64,000 nucleotides of DNA from Lepus europaeus (lineage: Eukaryota > Chordata > Mammalia > Lagomorpha > Leporidae), in contig NC_084845.1 in NCBI RefSeq assembly GCF_033115175.1, positions 2,730,501-2,794,500 on the forward strand, written 5' to 3'. The notes beneath the pieces are model-generated. The model did not search any database. It was not told the DNA's origin and saw nothing but the letters and a program-made list of their open reading frames with translations. Below are positions 31,850 through 43,016 of the stretch, piece by piece. The position numbers and the translations under genes are program-made. The number at the start of each line of letters is the position of its first letter. Position 1 is the first letter of the stretch.

Positions 31850-32153
31850 GTGGCTGGCATTGGTTTTGCTTCATGACTTGAAGTCTCGTCCCAGTCTTTC
31901 CTGGACTGTAATGGCTGGCATTGGTTTTGCTTCATGACTTGAAGTCTCGTCCCAGTCCTTCCTGGACTGTAATGGCTGGCATTGGTTTTGCTTCATGACT
32001 TGAAGTCTCATCCCAGTCCTTCCTGGACTGTAATGGCTGGCGTTGGTTTTGCTTCATGACTTGAAGTCTCGTCCCAGTCCTTCCTGGACTGTAATGGCTG
32101 GCATTGGTTTTGCTTCATGACTTGAAGTCTCGTCCCAGTCCTTCCTGGACTGT
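31850..32153. repeat. 61-bp minisatellite, about five copies
   Basis: Head-to-tail units start near 31850, 31909, 31970, 32031 and 32092, each with 'ggctggcattggttttgc', 'ttcatgacttgaagtctc' and 'ccttcctggactgtaa'. Copies differ at only one to three positions. Confidence 0.95.
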
Positions 32154-32412
32154 AAGGGTTCTGCTGAGCAGTCTGCGGTCGGCTGAACTGGGACCCCTTC
32201 GTGAGTTATTTGTGTCTCTGCTCTTGTAGCTTTGGAAATACTCTGAACCCTTACACTTGGAAAGCTTGACTGGAGTGTTTCCTGGGGTAGAAATCATTGG
32301 GTTGAATGACTTCTGAACTTTGATCTCCTGCATATGGATAATTGACCGTTTCTCTAGGTTTGGGAAGTTTTCTATCATCATTGTGCTTTCTGCTCCTTTG
32401 GCATTCTTATTT

Positions 32413-32673
32413 TAAAAGACTTATCTATTGGAAAGTCAGAGTTACACAGAGAGAGGTCTTCCATCCACTGGTTCACTCCCCAAATGGCTGCAACAGTTGG
32501 AGCTGCACTGATCCGGAGCCAGGAGGCCCAAGGACCTGGGCCATCTTCTGCTTTCCCAGGCCATAGCAGAGAGCTGGATGTGAAGTAGAGCAGTCAGGAT
32601 TAGAACCAACACCCATATGGGATGCCGGCACTGCAGTTGGCGGCTTTACCCATTGTGCCACAGCACTGGCCCC
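32413..32673 (-). mobile_element. C-type SINE, subfamily A
   Basis: Antisense copy. A short duplication TTTGGCATT (about 32397 and 32677) fits a target site. Confidence 0.88.
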
Positions 32674-33279
32674 CACCTTTGGCATTAAGATTCACTTGAT
32701 TCCCCAATAACTGATATGTTTTCTCTTTCCATGCTGTTCCAAATGCTCCAAAGATTTTCTTCATTCCTTCTAATTCTGTTTTCTCCTCCAACTGTATATT
32801 TTAGAGTAGCCTGTCTTGGGACTCACTGTTTTGTTGGCTGTATCCTATTGATAATTTGTTTCATTTGTGTTATGCTTAGGATGCTTTCCAGCGAAGCATT
32901 TCTCTGTATTTTGTTTAATTACTTCCATCTCTGTCATCTATTAGAACATTGAATAGTATCTCAGGGTTTTTCTTGAAGTTTACTGAGTTTCCTTAAAGCA
33001 GCTAGTTGGAAAAGTCACCTGAGCGTTTGGTCACTTCAGCTCCTGGAAGCTGGTTTCCAGCTCCTTACTTTGCTCCTCAGACAAGGACCCACTTCCCTGA
33101 AGTCTTGCTGCTTCTTGGTGCATGATGTCACCTGAACACTGATGAGTCGCAGTGATCTGGCTTTGCTCTGGGCTGTCCTGCTCTGAGTTCACGGACACTT
33201 CAGCTATTTCAGCACTGGACAGCACCCAAGTCAAGCTTTCTCCCAGGCCTTCTGTTTATTTTTTTTTTTAAACCAAACT

Positions 33280-34440
33280 CAAACCTGCAGTTGTGTTCAG
33301 AATGAACTGGAGGAGTGCCTACAAAGGGGCTGTCCATGCCTACGAGCTTCTTTCCCAGCTGTCGTGGGCTGTTGCTTTATGCTGTTCCACAAATGCCATG
33401 ATACTAGATCATGCCTTGAATCCACGCCCCACCAAGACAAGTAGAGCCTGGGGGTTTGACGGAATTCCGCCCTGCCGAGGTCTGTCTGCTGCCAAGGTGG
33501 GCTCACTGCCCAGTGCCACGTCTACCAGCCACTGATGACACTGGCTGGGGTATGAGACTGAGCAGCTGGGACCACAGATACCCACATGGCAGCAAGACAG
33601 TTCCAGAAGCTCGACTGAAGACACGGAGCTGGTGTAAGAGCCACTGGGATTTGTTCTGTGTTGGGTTACACAAACTTGGCCCCGAGTCTCAGAATAGCCC
33701 TGTGTTTCCTTGCTGTCGACCCAAGGCTGTGGGAGAAGTGGTAGAGGCAGACCCTCGGTTGTGCGGGTTGGGCAGGCACCCTTGGCTGCGTAGGTGTGGA
33801 CCGGGCAAATTGCATCTGTCACACCAAGCCAAGTCCATCTCATCAAGATGCAGTGCCTGATACTGTGGGGGATCCAGAGATGCCATCCGCAGGTACTTGC
33901 TGGGAACAGAAACCTTGAAGATCTGCCCAGCATTGGGCATCTGGGTCCTAAGAGACAAGCCCGTGCCCTTGGCCATCTGCTCACTGTGGGAGGGCAATGA
34001 CAAAGCCAGCCCCCGGCCACCTAGCCTGGCTCCAGGCTGGGTTACACCTGAGTCCCATAGTCACCGAGCCCCAGAATGGTCCAGGAACACATGTAAAATA
34101 GTGTGGGACACACCTCCCACAGGGGTGTAACACTCTGCCTGAGCAGGTCTAGAGGCTTAGTCCAAGCACTGACCCTGAGGTAGAAGCCTCTGGGCTTTAT
34201 CAGATGCTGGGTCTCAAGGTGAAAATCCAAGCTCTGAGTTCCAAGGCATGATCCCGACTCCCACCCCTGGCCTCTCTGCGTGGCTGGAGCTTGGCAGCTT
34301 TGGGCCAGCAGCTGGGGGAGGGGTGATGCAGACGACTTTGATTGCTGCTGTCTTCATACAGCTTGACTCCTTCTCAGGCACTAGGTCTCTCACCTGGCTT
34401 CATGGCTCTTGAGATGGTGACTTCATAAATAAATGAATGA
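33280..34440 (-). mobile_element. GC-rich block, probable L1 5'-UTR, antisense
   Basis: It shares extended phrase-level similarity with 56.35-57.75 kb (for example 'agccctgtgtttccttgctg' versus 'agccctgtgtctcctggctg' and 'gggcaggcacc' in both). The long chance frame at 33409-34020 has no known domain. Both blocks lie on the 5' side of antisense L1 sequence, hence the L1 5'-UTR reading. Confidence 0.5.
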
Positions 34441-35254
34441 ATGAAGCGGTGTCCCTGTGGGGAGCTGGTCATCAGGGTGTGTCGCTTTGCCACCATCTTT
34501 GTTCCCTCCTGATGTGAGACATGAAACAGTTCTTTCCCCCTCTCCCCTGTGGTCTTTCTGGAGCCTGAGTGGAATGGACGTGGGAGTTTCTGGAGCTGTT
34601 AATATGTAGATAGTTCATCTTTTCCATCCTTTATGCATGACGACCTCCCCTGCCCGTGCAGCTGTGCGGGAGAACCTCAGCGCCTTCCCTGGCTGCCTCC
34701 TTCCTACTCGGGACCACTGCACTACATGTCCTTGGAGGATCTCTTCCTGTTTACTTCTTAAAATTCAAAATTATTTTCTATCACAATTCTGCTTCTACCT
34801 CTAACAGAGTCACCAAAATTTGCATGTAACTTCGAGTTTTATTTTCGAAAACTGTATTTATACAAAGAACAGATTATACGTATTTCATATGTGATAAGCA
34901 CGTAATAATACTTCCTACCCTCTTGCCTTCCTCTTTTTTCCTTTTAATTTTTACAGTAACATACTTTGGATTTATTTCATAGTCATGGGCTTATTTCTCC
35001 ATTAAATACAGAAGTCAACAAGTAGTAAGTAAAAAGACCACTGTTGCACAGGAATATAGACAAGGGCTATAAACAATCAAATCTCAAGTTGTCAATTTTA
35101 CTCAAATACTACTACTTGGTGCTCTATATTAGGTACCACAAATTAAAAATTCTTTTGGGGTCTGGCTTATTTCACTGGACGTAGTGGTCTCCAGTTTCAT
35201 CAACTATCTTGGAAAAGACATCTTGTTGTTTTCTATGCCTGAGTAGTATTATAT

Positions 35255-35266
35255 TGCATATATATG

Positions 35267-35308
<42 letters not shown>

Positions 35309-35312
35309 TATA
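35255..35312. repeat. (AT)n(AC)n microsatellite in L1
   Basis: An alternating TA run is followed by about 11 CA units. Confidence 0.95.
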
Positions 35313-35670
35313 CCACATTTTCTTTATCCAGTCATCAGTTGGTGGACATCTGTTGATTCTTAATCTTAGCTGTTGTGAATTGAGCTGCTGTAAACATAGG
35401 GGTACAGATAACTCTTCCATGTGCTAATTTCATTTTCTTTGGGTAAATTCCCAGGCTTGGGATGGCTGGGTCATCTGGTAGATCAGATCTATCTTCAAAT
35501 TTCTGAGGAGTCTCCATACTGTCTTCCACAATGGCTGTACCACTTTACATTCCCACCAACAGTGTATTAAGTTACCTTTTCCCCCACATCCTTACCAGCG
35601 TTAATTGGTTTTTGATTTCTGTATAATAGCCATTCTAACTGGGGTAAAGTGATACGTCACTGAAGATTTT

Positions 35671-35699
35671 TTAAGATTTATTTATTTGAAAGAGAGGAG

Positions 35700-35737
<38 letters not shown>

Positions 35738-35994
35738 CTTCAAGCCAATGGTTCACTCCCCAATTGGCCACAGCGGTCAGAGCTGTGCCAATCCAAAGCA
35801 GAAAGCCAGGAGCTTCTTCTGGATCTCCCACACAGGTGCAGGCACGCAAGGACTTGGGCCATCTTCTACTGCTTTCCCAGGCCATAGCAGAGAGCTGGAT
35901 TGGAAGTGGAACAGCTGGGACTCGAACCAGTGCCCATGTGGGATGCTGGCACTGCAGATGGTGTCTTTACCCACTATGCCACAGTGCTGGCCCG
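35671..35994 (-). mobile_element. C-type SINE, subfamily A
   Basis: Antisense copy from 'agatttatttatttgaaag' with a GA-rich run to 'tatgccacagtgctggccc'. Confidence 0.92.
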
Positions 35995-36129
35995 TTATTG
36001 CAGTTTTTATTTGCATTTTCCCAATGGCTAGTAATCCTGAGCATCTTCTCATGAGGCTGTTGGCCATTTGCATTTCATCCTTCGAAAAATGCCTGTTCAT
36101 ATCCATAGACCAGTTCTTAACTGGATTGT

Positions 36130-36551
36130 TGTTGGGGGTCTTAAGCCTGAGACTGCCCCCTGACCAGCAGGGGGCAGTACAAGCACTCCCCAACAAGGCG
36201 AACAGGAGAGGTAAGGTCCACGGGTCAAGCACACCACAGCAAGCACCCGTGAGTTCTGTCAAAGCAGGAACTACTTTATTGAGGAAGTGTACAGGCTTAT
36301 AAAGCTTGTGAAAGACATGCGCAGCAGGGGAGCCAATCAGTGAACAGGTCATGCAGGCATGGGTGGACCACGCATGGGGGCATCTTAAGCGAGGTATAGG
36401 GATCATGCACTGTCCACGGGTCCAGAACTAAATTGGACGTATCCCTGCAGGTAGTCCGATCTCACGTAGTGTAACTGCAGTGGCCACAGACACGCCCCCC
36501 GAACATCCGCTGGGTCCATTTGTTAGGAACTATTTCAGGCAATGCCCAGTA
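36130..36551 (-). repeat. ERV3 3' LTR
   Basis: 422 bp. On the minus strand: a polypurine tract (aaaagggggaaa) precedes it, then an inverted CCAAT, GCTTTATAAG as TATA box, AATAAAG as polyadenylation signal, and end ...CCCCAACA. Confidence 0.93.
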
Positions 36552-36927
36552 TTTCCCCCTTTTTGTTAAAGAGAGAAGGAGGAACTGAGTGGAGAGTGTG
36601 TCTGTCTTAGGTTGTCCGCTCTGACTGGGATCAGCCCTTTAGGGAGCATGCCTGTCTTAGGTTGTCCCCCTCTGGGGATCTTACCCGTCTTTGACTACTG
36701 CTCCAGCTATTAGGGGCTGCCCCAGGGGATCTTAGCCGTCGTTGGCTACCACCTCAGCAACTCAGGGTATGATGTATGATACCTCTGCATCTTGGCAGTG
36801 GCCGTGGGTGGACGTATAGGGTTCCCAGTCTGGTGCTTAAAGAGCGGCATAACTCGGTTCTTGAAGAGTGGCATGTTGTTGTCAGACCACCATTAACTGG
36901 ACTGCAGTGATGCGATCTTAAACAAAT

Positions 36928-37131
36928 TTATAAGGATAATGGAGACCAAGGGGCCCACAAGGGGGAGGAGATAAGGAAGCCATCCCCCAAGGCCCGACTA
37001 CAGGTCACTAGAGCTTGAAGGTCTTCTTGGAGGGTCTTGATCTTGTTCTGGATGATGCCGGAGTGATTGGCATAAAAGCAGCACTCCTGATGTACCGTGA
37101 TGATCCAGTCACAATGGGGCAGAGAGTCCAA
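36928..37131 (-). pseudogene. ERV3 envelope transmembrane relic
   Basis: A 67-codon minus-strand frame contains QECCFYANHSG followed by IIQNKIKTLQEDLQ, the segment around the disulfide region of gammaretrovirus-type transmembrane subunits. The first Cys of the usual CX6CC pattern is Ile here. Only this part of env remains between integrase and the LTR; surface subunit and fusion peptide were not found. Confidence 0.75.
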
Positions 37132-37239
37132 TGTGGTCTTTTCATCCCTGTAAGAAAAGAAAAATCACTCCTCAGGAGAGGGTCCTCCTCGGTGACTCTC
37201 TTCGACAGAGGGGAGATATTTAAGGTTTCTCGCAGGTCC

Positions 37240-38460
37240 CATATGGGATTGGAATTCCCTTGAGGGAAGACACACCCAAATCCTCTGCCAGCACCTACCA
37301 GTGGGTCTGGTCCTTGCCAGCATCCCGTTAGTGGGGTTTTCCATTTTATCCTAATTGAAAGGTAGGGTACTTGGAGGGACCAATGTTTGTGAAAGGCTGA
37401 CAAGGGCTGATGTTTGGGAAAATTTAAAATATTTAAGGTGAGCATGGCCATTCATAGCTGGTCTTGTGGGGGTATGAGGGTATGATTCCCCCTGTTTGTT
37501 TTATAAGTTGGTCTTTTTAAAATCTTTTTTTTTTTGACAGGCAGAGTAGACAGAGAAAGGTCTTCCTTTGCCATTGGTTCACCCTCCAATGGCCGCCGTG
37601 GCCAGTGCGCTGCGGCCAGCACACCACGCTGATCCAAAGCCAGGAGCCAGGTGCTTATCCTGGTCTCCCATGCGGGTGCAGGGCCCAAGCACTTGGACCA
37701 TCCTCCACTGCACTCCTGGGCCATAGCAGAGAGCTGGCCTGGAAGAGGGGCAACCGGGACAGAATCCGGCGCCCCAACCAGGACTAGAACCCGGTGTGCT
37801 GGCACCGCTAGGCGGAGGATTAGCCTGTTGAGCCATGGAGCCGGCAGGTCTTTTAAAATCTTATTTTGTCTTTTGATGATTGCTTGTCCTTGTGGGTTGT
37901 GCAGAATTCCAGTAGAGTGTTAAATATGCCATCAGTTGAAGAATTCTTGTGTTGTGTTACTAATGAAACAGAGGCCATTATCAGTCTTGACTTTTGCTGG
38001 TAGCCCCAAAATAGCAAAACACTGTAGAAAATGACTAACAGCATGTTTGGCCTTTTCACCGGAGTGAGCAGTGGCCCAGCAGGCATGGGAGTACGTGTCA
38101 TGGGCATAAAGATACATCTAAGCTTGCCAAATGGTGCATATGTGTAACATCAGTTTGCCGTAGTATGTTGGGCTTTCGTCCTCTAGGATTTACTCCAGGT
38201 GTTTGGAGAGGTGGGACTCGTAACAGGGGAAGACATGATTTGCAGGTTCTTGCAATCCATTTAAGGTCTTTAATGGGAACAGAAGGAGATCTATGATGTA
38301 ACCCTCTCCAATTTAGACGTGTAAGGTTATGAAGATCTTGAGCGAGCTGTAAATCGGGAATGGTTTGAATTGGGGCCGTCAAGACCCCATGCGTGGCCAA
38401 TTGATCTGCCGTTCTATTGCCTTGTGACAAGAAACCTGGCAAACTTTGATGTCCTCTCAA
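37240..38460 (-). pseudogene. ERV3 integrase, fragmented
   Basis: C-terminal part at 37.24-37.45 kb (WKTPLTGCWQGPDPLV, GRGFGCVFPQG), core at 37.86-38.12 kb (AHDTYSHACWATAHSGEKAKH, KVKTDNGLCF), N-terminal zinc part at 38.1-38.4 kb (LTRLNWRGLHHRS, ARTCKSCLPLL). A SINE separates core and C-terminus, and frameshifts are present. Confidence 0.87.
37525..37846 (-). mobile_element. C-type SINE, subfamily B, in ERV3 integrase
   Basis: Antisense copy. The duplication GGTCTTTT(T)AAAATCTT occurs on both sides (about 37510 and 37847). Confidence 0.93.
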
Positions 38461-38777
38461 GTGTTGTACAGAGAGAGGTTGACTTCTTTGCTCAATAAGG
38501 ACCTTACCTGGATCATTAATGGGGTGATAGGATTGTTATCTAACCTAATATGGGACAAAATTAGAGTGGGCAGGAGTTTGACCACGTAGAGACTATCCGA
38601 GAATAGATTTAGTGGCTCTCTAATACGGGACATGGCCATGGCTACAGCACACAGTTCCTTAAAATGGGCAGATGCCTCAACAGACTCAAAATATAATTGA
38701 GGCGACCTTTTTAGGGCACCTGATGTAGGAGGGTAAACAACTACTGCAGAACCAGCTTGTCCCTCATCTGTAAACAC
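38430..38777 (-). pseudogene. ERV3 RNase H
   Basis: The minus strand reads FTDEGQAGSAVVVY, then FKELCAVAMAMSR and NLFSDSLYVVKLL, the Asp-Glu-Asp landmarks of RNase H, followed by the GHQSLPGFLSQGN junction to integrase. Confidence 0.87.
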
Positions 38778-38848
38778 ATTGACAGCCTCCTTTAAGGGCT
38801 TGGTAGAGAAGAGGGTAGGAGGTATCCATGACAGGTGGGGAAAGGAAG

Positions 38849-39572
38849 TTACCCACCTAGTTGGACCGTAATGGCAATTTTTCCTAGAAAACCTTCTAGA
38901 GCTAAGGACACCCTAGAGTTGTTGCTTTGTATCCACTCAAAGCCTGAGGACCAGTAGGGGACAACAAGCATCTCAATCTTTGCCATAATGTCTAACAGAG
39001 GTGTCCTTCTCCTTAATGATGAGGTTTGCCAATTGGTCAAGATGTGACTACACTCTAGGGGCTCCTCCAGTGGAGGTGTGTATCCACTGGAGAGGATTTC
39101 CTTCTTGGGTGATTACAGCCGTGAGCAGTTTGGCTCCTAAAAGGATCCCAAGGCTCACGGGATACTTAGGGTTATATCTAGCTAGTTGGAGATTATCAAG
39201 GGCCTATTGGACCTCTTGTAGTATTCTGAGGTATGTTACATTTAGACTGAGTCTCAGTAAGGTCCTTGTCTTTAAATAAATCAAAGAGAGGGAGGAGATC
39301 CTCAGTAGAAATATGGAGCCAGGGCCTCTGCCAATTTAGCTCTCCCAGCAGTTTTTGTAGTACCACTAAGAAATATTTGGGCTGTATTGATAGCTGAGGT
39401 TTAAGGGGGGAGACAGAGTCCATATTGAGATGGGTATCCAAGATTTTGAATGGGGGGATGGTCTGGACCTTATTGCTGGAAATATGGAGACCAGCTTGAG
39501 CTAGGAGTTTTTGTAACTGTCTAAAAGCGGACCCTAATTGTTCTGGGTTAGCTGATCCAATAATAATGTCAC

Positions 39573-39625
<53 letters not shown>

Positions 39626-39874
39626 TCCATATGTGTGTGTGTGTGTGTGTGTGTGATCCCTTCCTGTTGTAAGGGGTGCAAAACCCTGGAGACAAAATGT
39701 TGGCAAAAGGCAGGACCATTGGCCATTCCTTGGGGAAGAACTAAGAACTACCCATTTACATTCTTCATCCAGACCCTGAAAGTTTGTGGAGGGTACGGAG
39801 AAGGCCAATTTTTCACAATCATTAGGATTTAAGGGGATAGAAAAACAATCTTTGTCTACTACTATAAGTGTCAA
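38849..39874 (-). pseudogene. ERV3 reverse transcriptase with microsatellite
   Basis: RT pieces on the minus strand include FCQHFVSRVLHPLQQEG and GSANPEQLGSAFRQLQKLL. The active-site box reads YMGD rather than YMDD. The microsatellite sits immediately on its N-terminal side and adds about 28 residues without a stop. Confidence 0.85.
39575..39655. repeat. (AT)24 - spacer - (TG)12 microsatellite in RT
   Basis: 48 bp of AT at 39575-39622, a 9-bp spacer, then 24 bp of TG at 39632-39655. On the minus strand it translates as alternating His-Thr and Ile-Tyr. Confidence 0.97.
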
Positions 39875-40220
39875 ATTGGAAGGTATAGAAGGGATCCAGG
39901 ACAGCCCTCAGAGGGGAGTTCTCACCTGAGTTATGCAGTCGATATTTCTAAGGTCTTGTAGCATTCTCCACTTTCCAGAAGCCTTTCAAATAACAAAAAC
40001 AGGGCTATTCCATGGACTCATAGAGGGCCCAATACGTCCCAGTTGTAATTGTTCTGATATGATTCCTTTTAACATTGACAACTTGTTTCGAGGCAGCGGC
40101 CACTGTTCCACCCTGGGAGCCATTGAATTGCAGGGACCAATGGAACAGTGGCCTCTAGGATTGGGGGTGAGGCCTGACCCGGGGGCTGGAACGCCAGTCC
40201 TAGAAGCCTTGCAGAATCGG

Positions 40221-40640
40221 TCACACCAGGCTTAGGGAGCCTGGTGACTTAAATTGCTGTTGATGTTCCTCCTCCTCTAGGAGATCCTCATAGAATGCCT
40301 TATGATCTGTAGTAACATATACCTCAGTCTCTCCCAGTATATCTTGTCCCAACAGGTTAGTGGATAGACCAGTGGCCACAAGGGGGCACACTTCCCCCTG
40401 GCTACCATCCACATCCTTCCATTTTAAGAAATCTTACCTGGTATTTCCCCCAACTCCCAACAGATGGGGCCCTGGGCCTAGTTTCCACTGTGGAGGAACT
40501 TCTCTTAAAACTGTGCGGTCGGCCCCAGTGTCGATCAGACAGCAGAATTTCTTTTTGGCTATGGAAATATCCATCCTGAGCCTGATTCCTGGAGTAACAG
40601 CGACAGTCCAATGGGCACGGGGGGACCTCTGGGAGTAGGC
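40221..40640 (-). pseudogene. ERV3 protease region
   Basis: The intact active-site signature LIDTGADRTVLRE is readable on the minus strand near 40,505-40,545, followed by GPGPHLLGVGG. The surrounding frame shifts. Confidence 0.82.
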
Positions 40641-40731
40641 CTAGACCTATTATCTCCTGTGGCTGGTGAGGTCCAGGCAGAGCCTGAGGAGATACCTCCT
40701 TTATGTGACGGGGCTGGAGGGTGCCCCCTGT

Positions 40732-41433
40732 CTAGTTTAAAGGCTTCCCTTCAACATCAAACGTTGATTTACAGTCCTTTAGCCAATGGAAACCTTTGCC
40801 ACAGTGGGGACATGGAGTCTCAGGTTTAGTGCCTCCTTTTCCTCCAGAGGGCAGGGAACGAGGTGGTGTTTGAGCAGCAGGGCGACTATTGGGACATTCC
40901 CTCCTAAAGTGACCCAATTGACCACATCCAAAGCAAGTTCCCCCTTTTTTCCCAGTGGCCAGAGTGAGGGCATTGGCAAAGGCCTCAGACAGTAAGGTTG
41001 TCTGGGTTTGTAAGGCAGCCACCAAGGACTGAGATCGATGGGCTTGTGTCCCCACACCCTTGGTGGCCATGACCCATCTACCCATTGACCTGTATTTCAT
41101 GCCTGCACAAGCAAGTTTATGATCTGTGGTCATGCCCTCCCATACTAACATCTTAACAAATTGAACTCCCAGGGGCTCTAGGAGGAACTTCCTCCGGAGG
41201 CTCTTTTCAACCCGCTCCATAAAGGTGGCCAGGTCCTCAGATGACCTTTGAGTGATCCCAGCTGCGGGTGGTTCAGAGGGGCCTTCCTCCAGCTTTTTCC
41301 AGGCGGCCAGTCCTGTGGCCCTTACTTGCTCCTGGGAAGCCTGTTGCAGGCCAGTAGCATATTGGTCACTAGATCCAGAAAGCATCCCGAAAGTTATTGG
41401 TATAGGAGGATCAGCAGCCTGGTTTCTTTCCAT
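40732..41433 (-). pseudogene. ERV3 Gag: capsid C-terminus and nucleocapsid
   Basis: A 233-codon open frame has capsid major-homology-like QRSSEDLATFMERV and two intact CCHC knuckles, CFGCGQLGHFRREC and CPHCGKGFHWLKDC. Confidence 0.9.
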
Positions 41434-41439
41434 CTGCCT

Positions 41440-42285
41440 ATGACACTCGTCATTAAAAAAGGCACACCGCTATGTATAGAGGACCAGGGAGTACAGCTTT
41501 AGCCAATTTTTTCCAGTCTTGGATGGTACATTGTTGATGAGCGAGACCCTGGAGAATAGTTTCGGTCCATGGAGAATTTGGCCCATCTTCAGAAACAGCC
41601 TTTTTTAATTCTTTTAGCTCATGGGCTTCCCAAGGATACCACGGCGCAGGCCGGTTGCCTCCCGGATTGACGTTTACCGGTAAAGCCATGCAGGGTGAGG
41701 GTGAGACTCCACCCGGACCATAAAATGGCGGCTGCAAGCCATCTCAGTTAGAAGGACAAGATGGCAGTGGGCGATCCAAGGGAGGGGAATACCCGTAAGG
41801 GGATGGCCACCCGGGCGGCACAAGGCCGGATGTCCCTTCTGTAATTGGAGGTGCAGTGATTTGAGGCCTCACTGGGCCTTTAGGGGTTACCGCCACACCT
41901 GAAGGCTCTACCTTAGTTTCAGCTGCCTCTGGAGATTTATGAGCCTCCTGACCTTCCTCATCAAAGGCCACCCAGCTCAATTGTTTCATATCAACTGGCT
42001 TGTTGAGGTCGGTGGAAAGCAAGGCTTAAGGGCAGACAGGGTAAGGTAGGTCCCCAATGGAGGAACAGTCACAAGACTGATCTCCTGTTTTTGAACCAGC
42101 TGTTCCACCCGGTCCTATGTGAACCAGTCAAAAAGATTGGCAGCAGCGAGCCATGGCGCCCCTTCCGTAAGGGCTTCCCAAACCTCTTCGGCCTGAGAGT
42201 CAGAAATTTCTAAGCCTTGAGTCTTTGGTACGTATCTCAGCGCCTTAGGTGCTGGGTCATGAAACTTAGCTTGAGATTGCCCCAT
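41440..42285 (-). pseudogene. ERV3 Gag: matrix and capsid N-terminus
   Basis: gag opens at the ATG at 42285-42283 with MGQSQAK, a myristoylation-type start. A stop occurs after about 55 codons (LFDWFT then TAG). Later frames supply a Pro-rich segment (41744-42022) and capsid-like PAPWYPWEAHELKELKKAV (41453-41737). Confidence 0.82.
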
Positions 42286-42413
42286 CCTTTCAGGGATACC
42301 TTACCCCGAGAGCCTCGCTTAGCCACATCTGCCGGTACTTTCACTTTGGCCGGAGTCGGTCCTTGTCTCAGGCCAGAGTCAGTCCTTCTTTAGGGCTCAT
42401 TTGAGTCCATCGG

Positions 42414-42433
42414 GCCGCATGTTGAGTGCCACT
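42414..42433 (-). promoter_or_regulatory. ERV3 degenerate primer binding site
   Basis: Just inside the 5' LTR the minus strand reads TGGCACTCAACATGCGG. This resembles the tRNA-Lys-type site of betaretroviruses (TGGCGCCCAACGTGGGG) at about 13 of 17 positions. Confidence 0.6.
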
Positions 42434-42843
42434 TGTTGGGGTTGTAAGCCTGAGACTGTCCCCTGACCAGCAGGGGGCAGTACAAGCACTCCCCAACAAG
42501 GCGAACGGGAGAGGTAAGGTCGACGGGTCAAGCACACCACAGCAAGCACCCGTGAGTTCTGTCGAAGCAGGAACTACTTTATTGAGGAAGTGTGCAAGCT
42601 TATAAAGCTTATGAAAGACATGCACAGTAGGGGAGCCAATCAGTGAAAAGGTCATGCAGGCGTGGGTGGACCACGCACAGGGCCATCTTAAGCAAGGTAT
42701 AGGGATCATGCACTGTCCACGGGTCCAGAACTAAATCAGACGTATCCCTGTAGGTGGTCTGATCTCGCGTGGTGTAACTTCACTGGCCGCAGACACGCCC
42801 CAGGCGCCATGTTGTTAGGGACTATTTTAGGAAATGCCCAGTA
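42434..42843 (-). repeat. ERV3 5' LTR
   Basis: 410 bp, clearly homologous to 36130-36551, with TATA and AATAAA preserved. A 12-bp difference near the U3 start involves 'gaacatccgctgggtcc', absent here. Confidence 0.93.
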
Positions 42844-43016
42844 GATTGTTTTCTTTTGTTGAGTTTCTTGAGCTCCTGGATATTCTGGATAATAATCCTT
42901 TATCAGGTGTATAGTTTACAAATATATTCTCCCATTCTGTCATTGCCTCTTTGAGTATTTCCTTTGCTGTGCAGAAGCTCCTTAGCTTGATGGAATCCCA
43001 TTTGTCTATTTTGACT

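Larger units (their letters stand above)
31650..33270 (-). mobile_element. possible L1 5'-region sequence, antisense
   Basis: AT-rich plus-strand sequence with phrases reminiscent of the complement of L1 5' regions ('tttgggaagttttctatc'). A short minus-strand frame at 33031-33234 is Glu/Ser/Gln-rich. Assignment is uncertain. It contains the 61-bp minisatellite and a SINE. Confidence 0.4.
36124..42849 (-). mobile_element. ERV3: class II provirus with target duplication
   Basis: Full-length layout on the minus strand: 5' LTR 42434-42843, gag-pro-pol, env relic, 3' LTR 36130-36551. GATTGT flanks both ends (36124-36129 and 42844-42849), a 6-bp duplication as expected for betaretrovirus-like integrases. 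It interrupts an antisense L1. The LTRs differ at roughly 7-8% of sites by eye, so it is older than ERV1. It is a different family from ERV1/ERV2. Gene frames are broken throughout. Confidence 0.93.

Noticed and set aside
31850-32153. Possible CRISPR-like array
   Set aside because: Units are directly adjacent with no variable spacers and the genome is mammalian; it is a minisatellite.
33409-34020. 203-codon minus-strand frame
   Set aside because: It falls in the repeated GC-rich block shared with 56.4-57.7 kb, so it is most likely repeat-derived.
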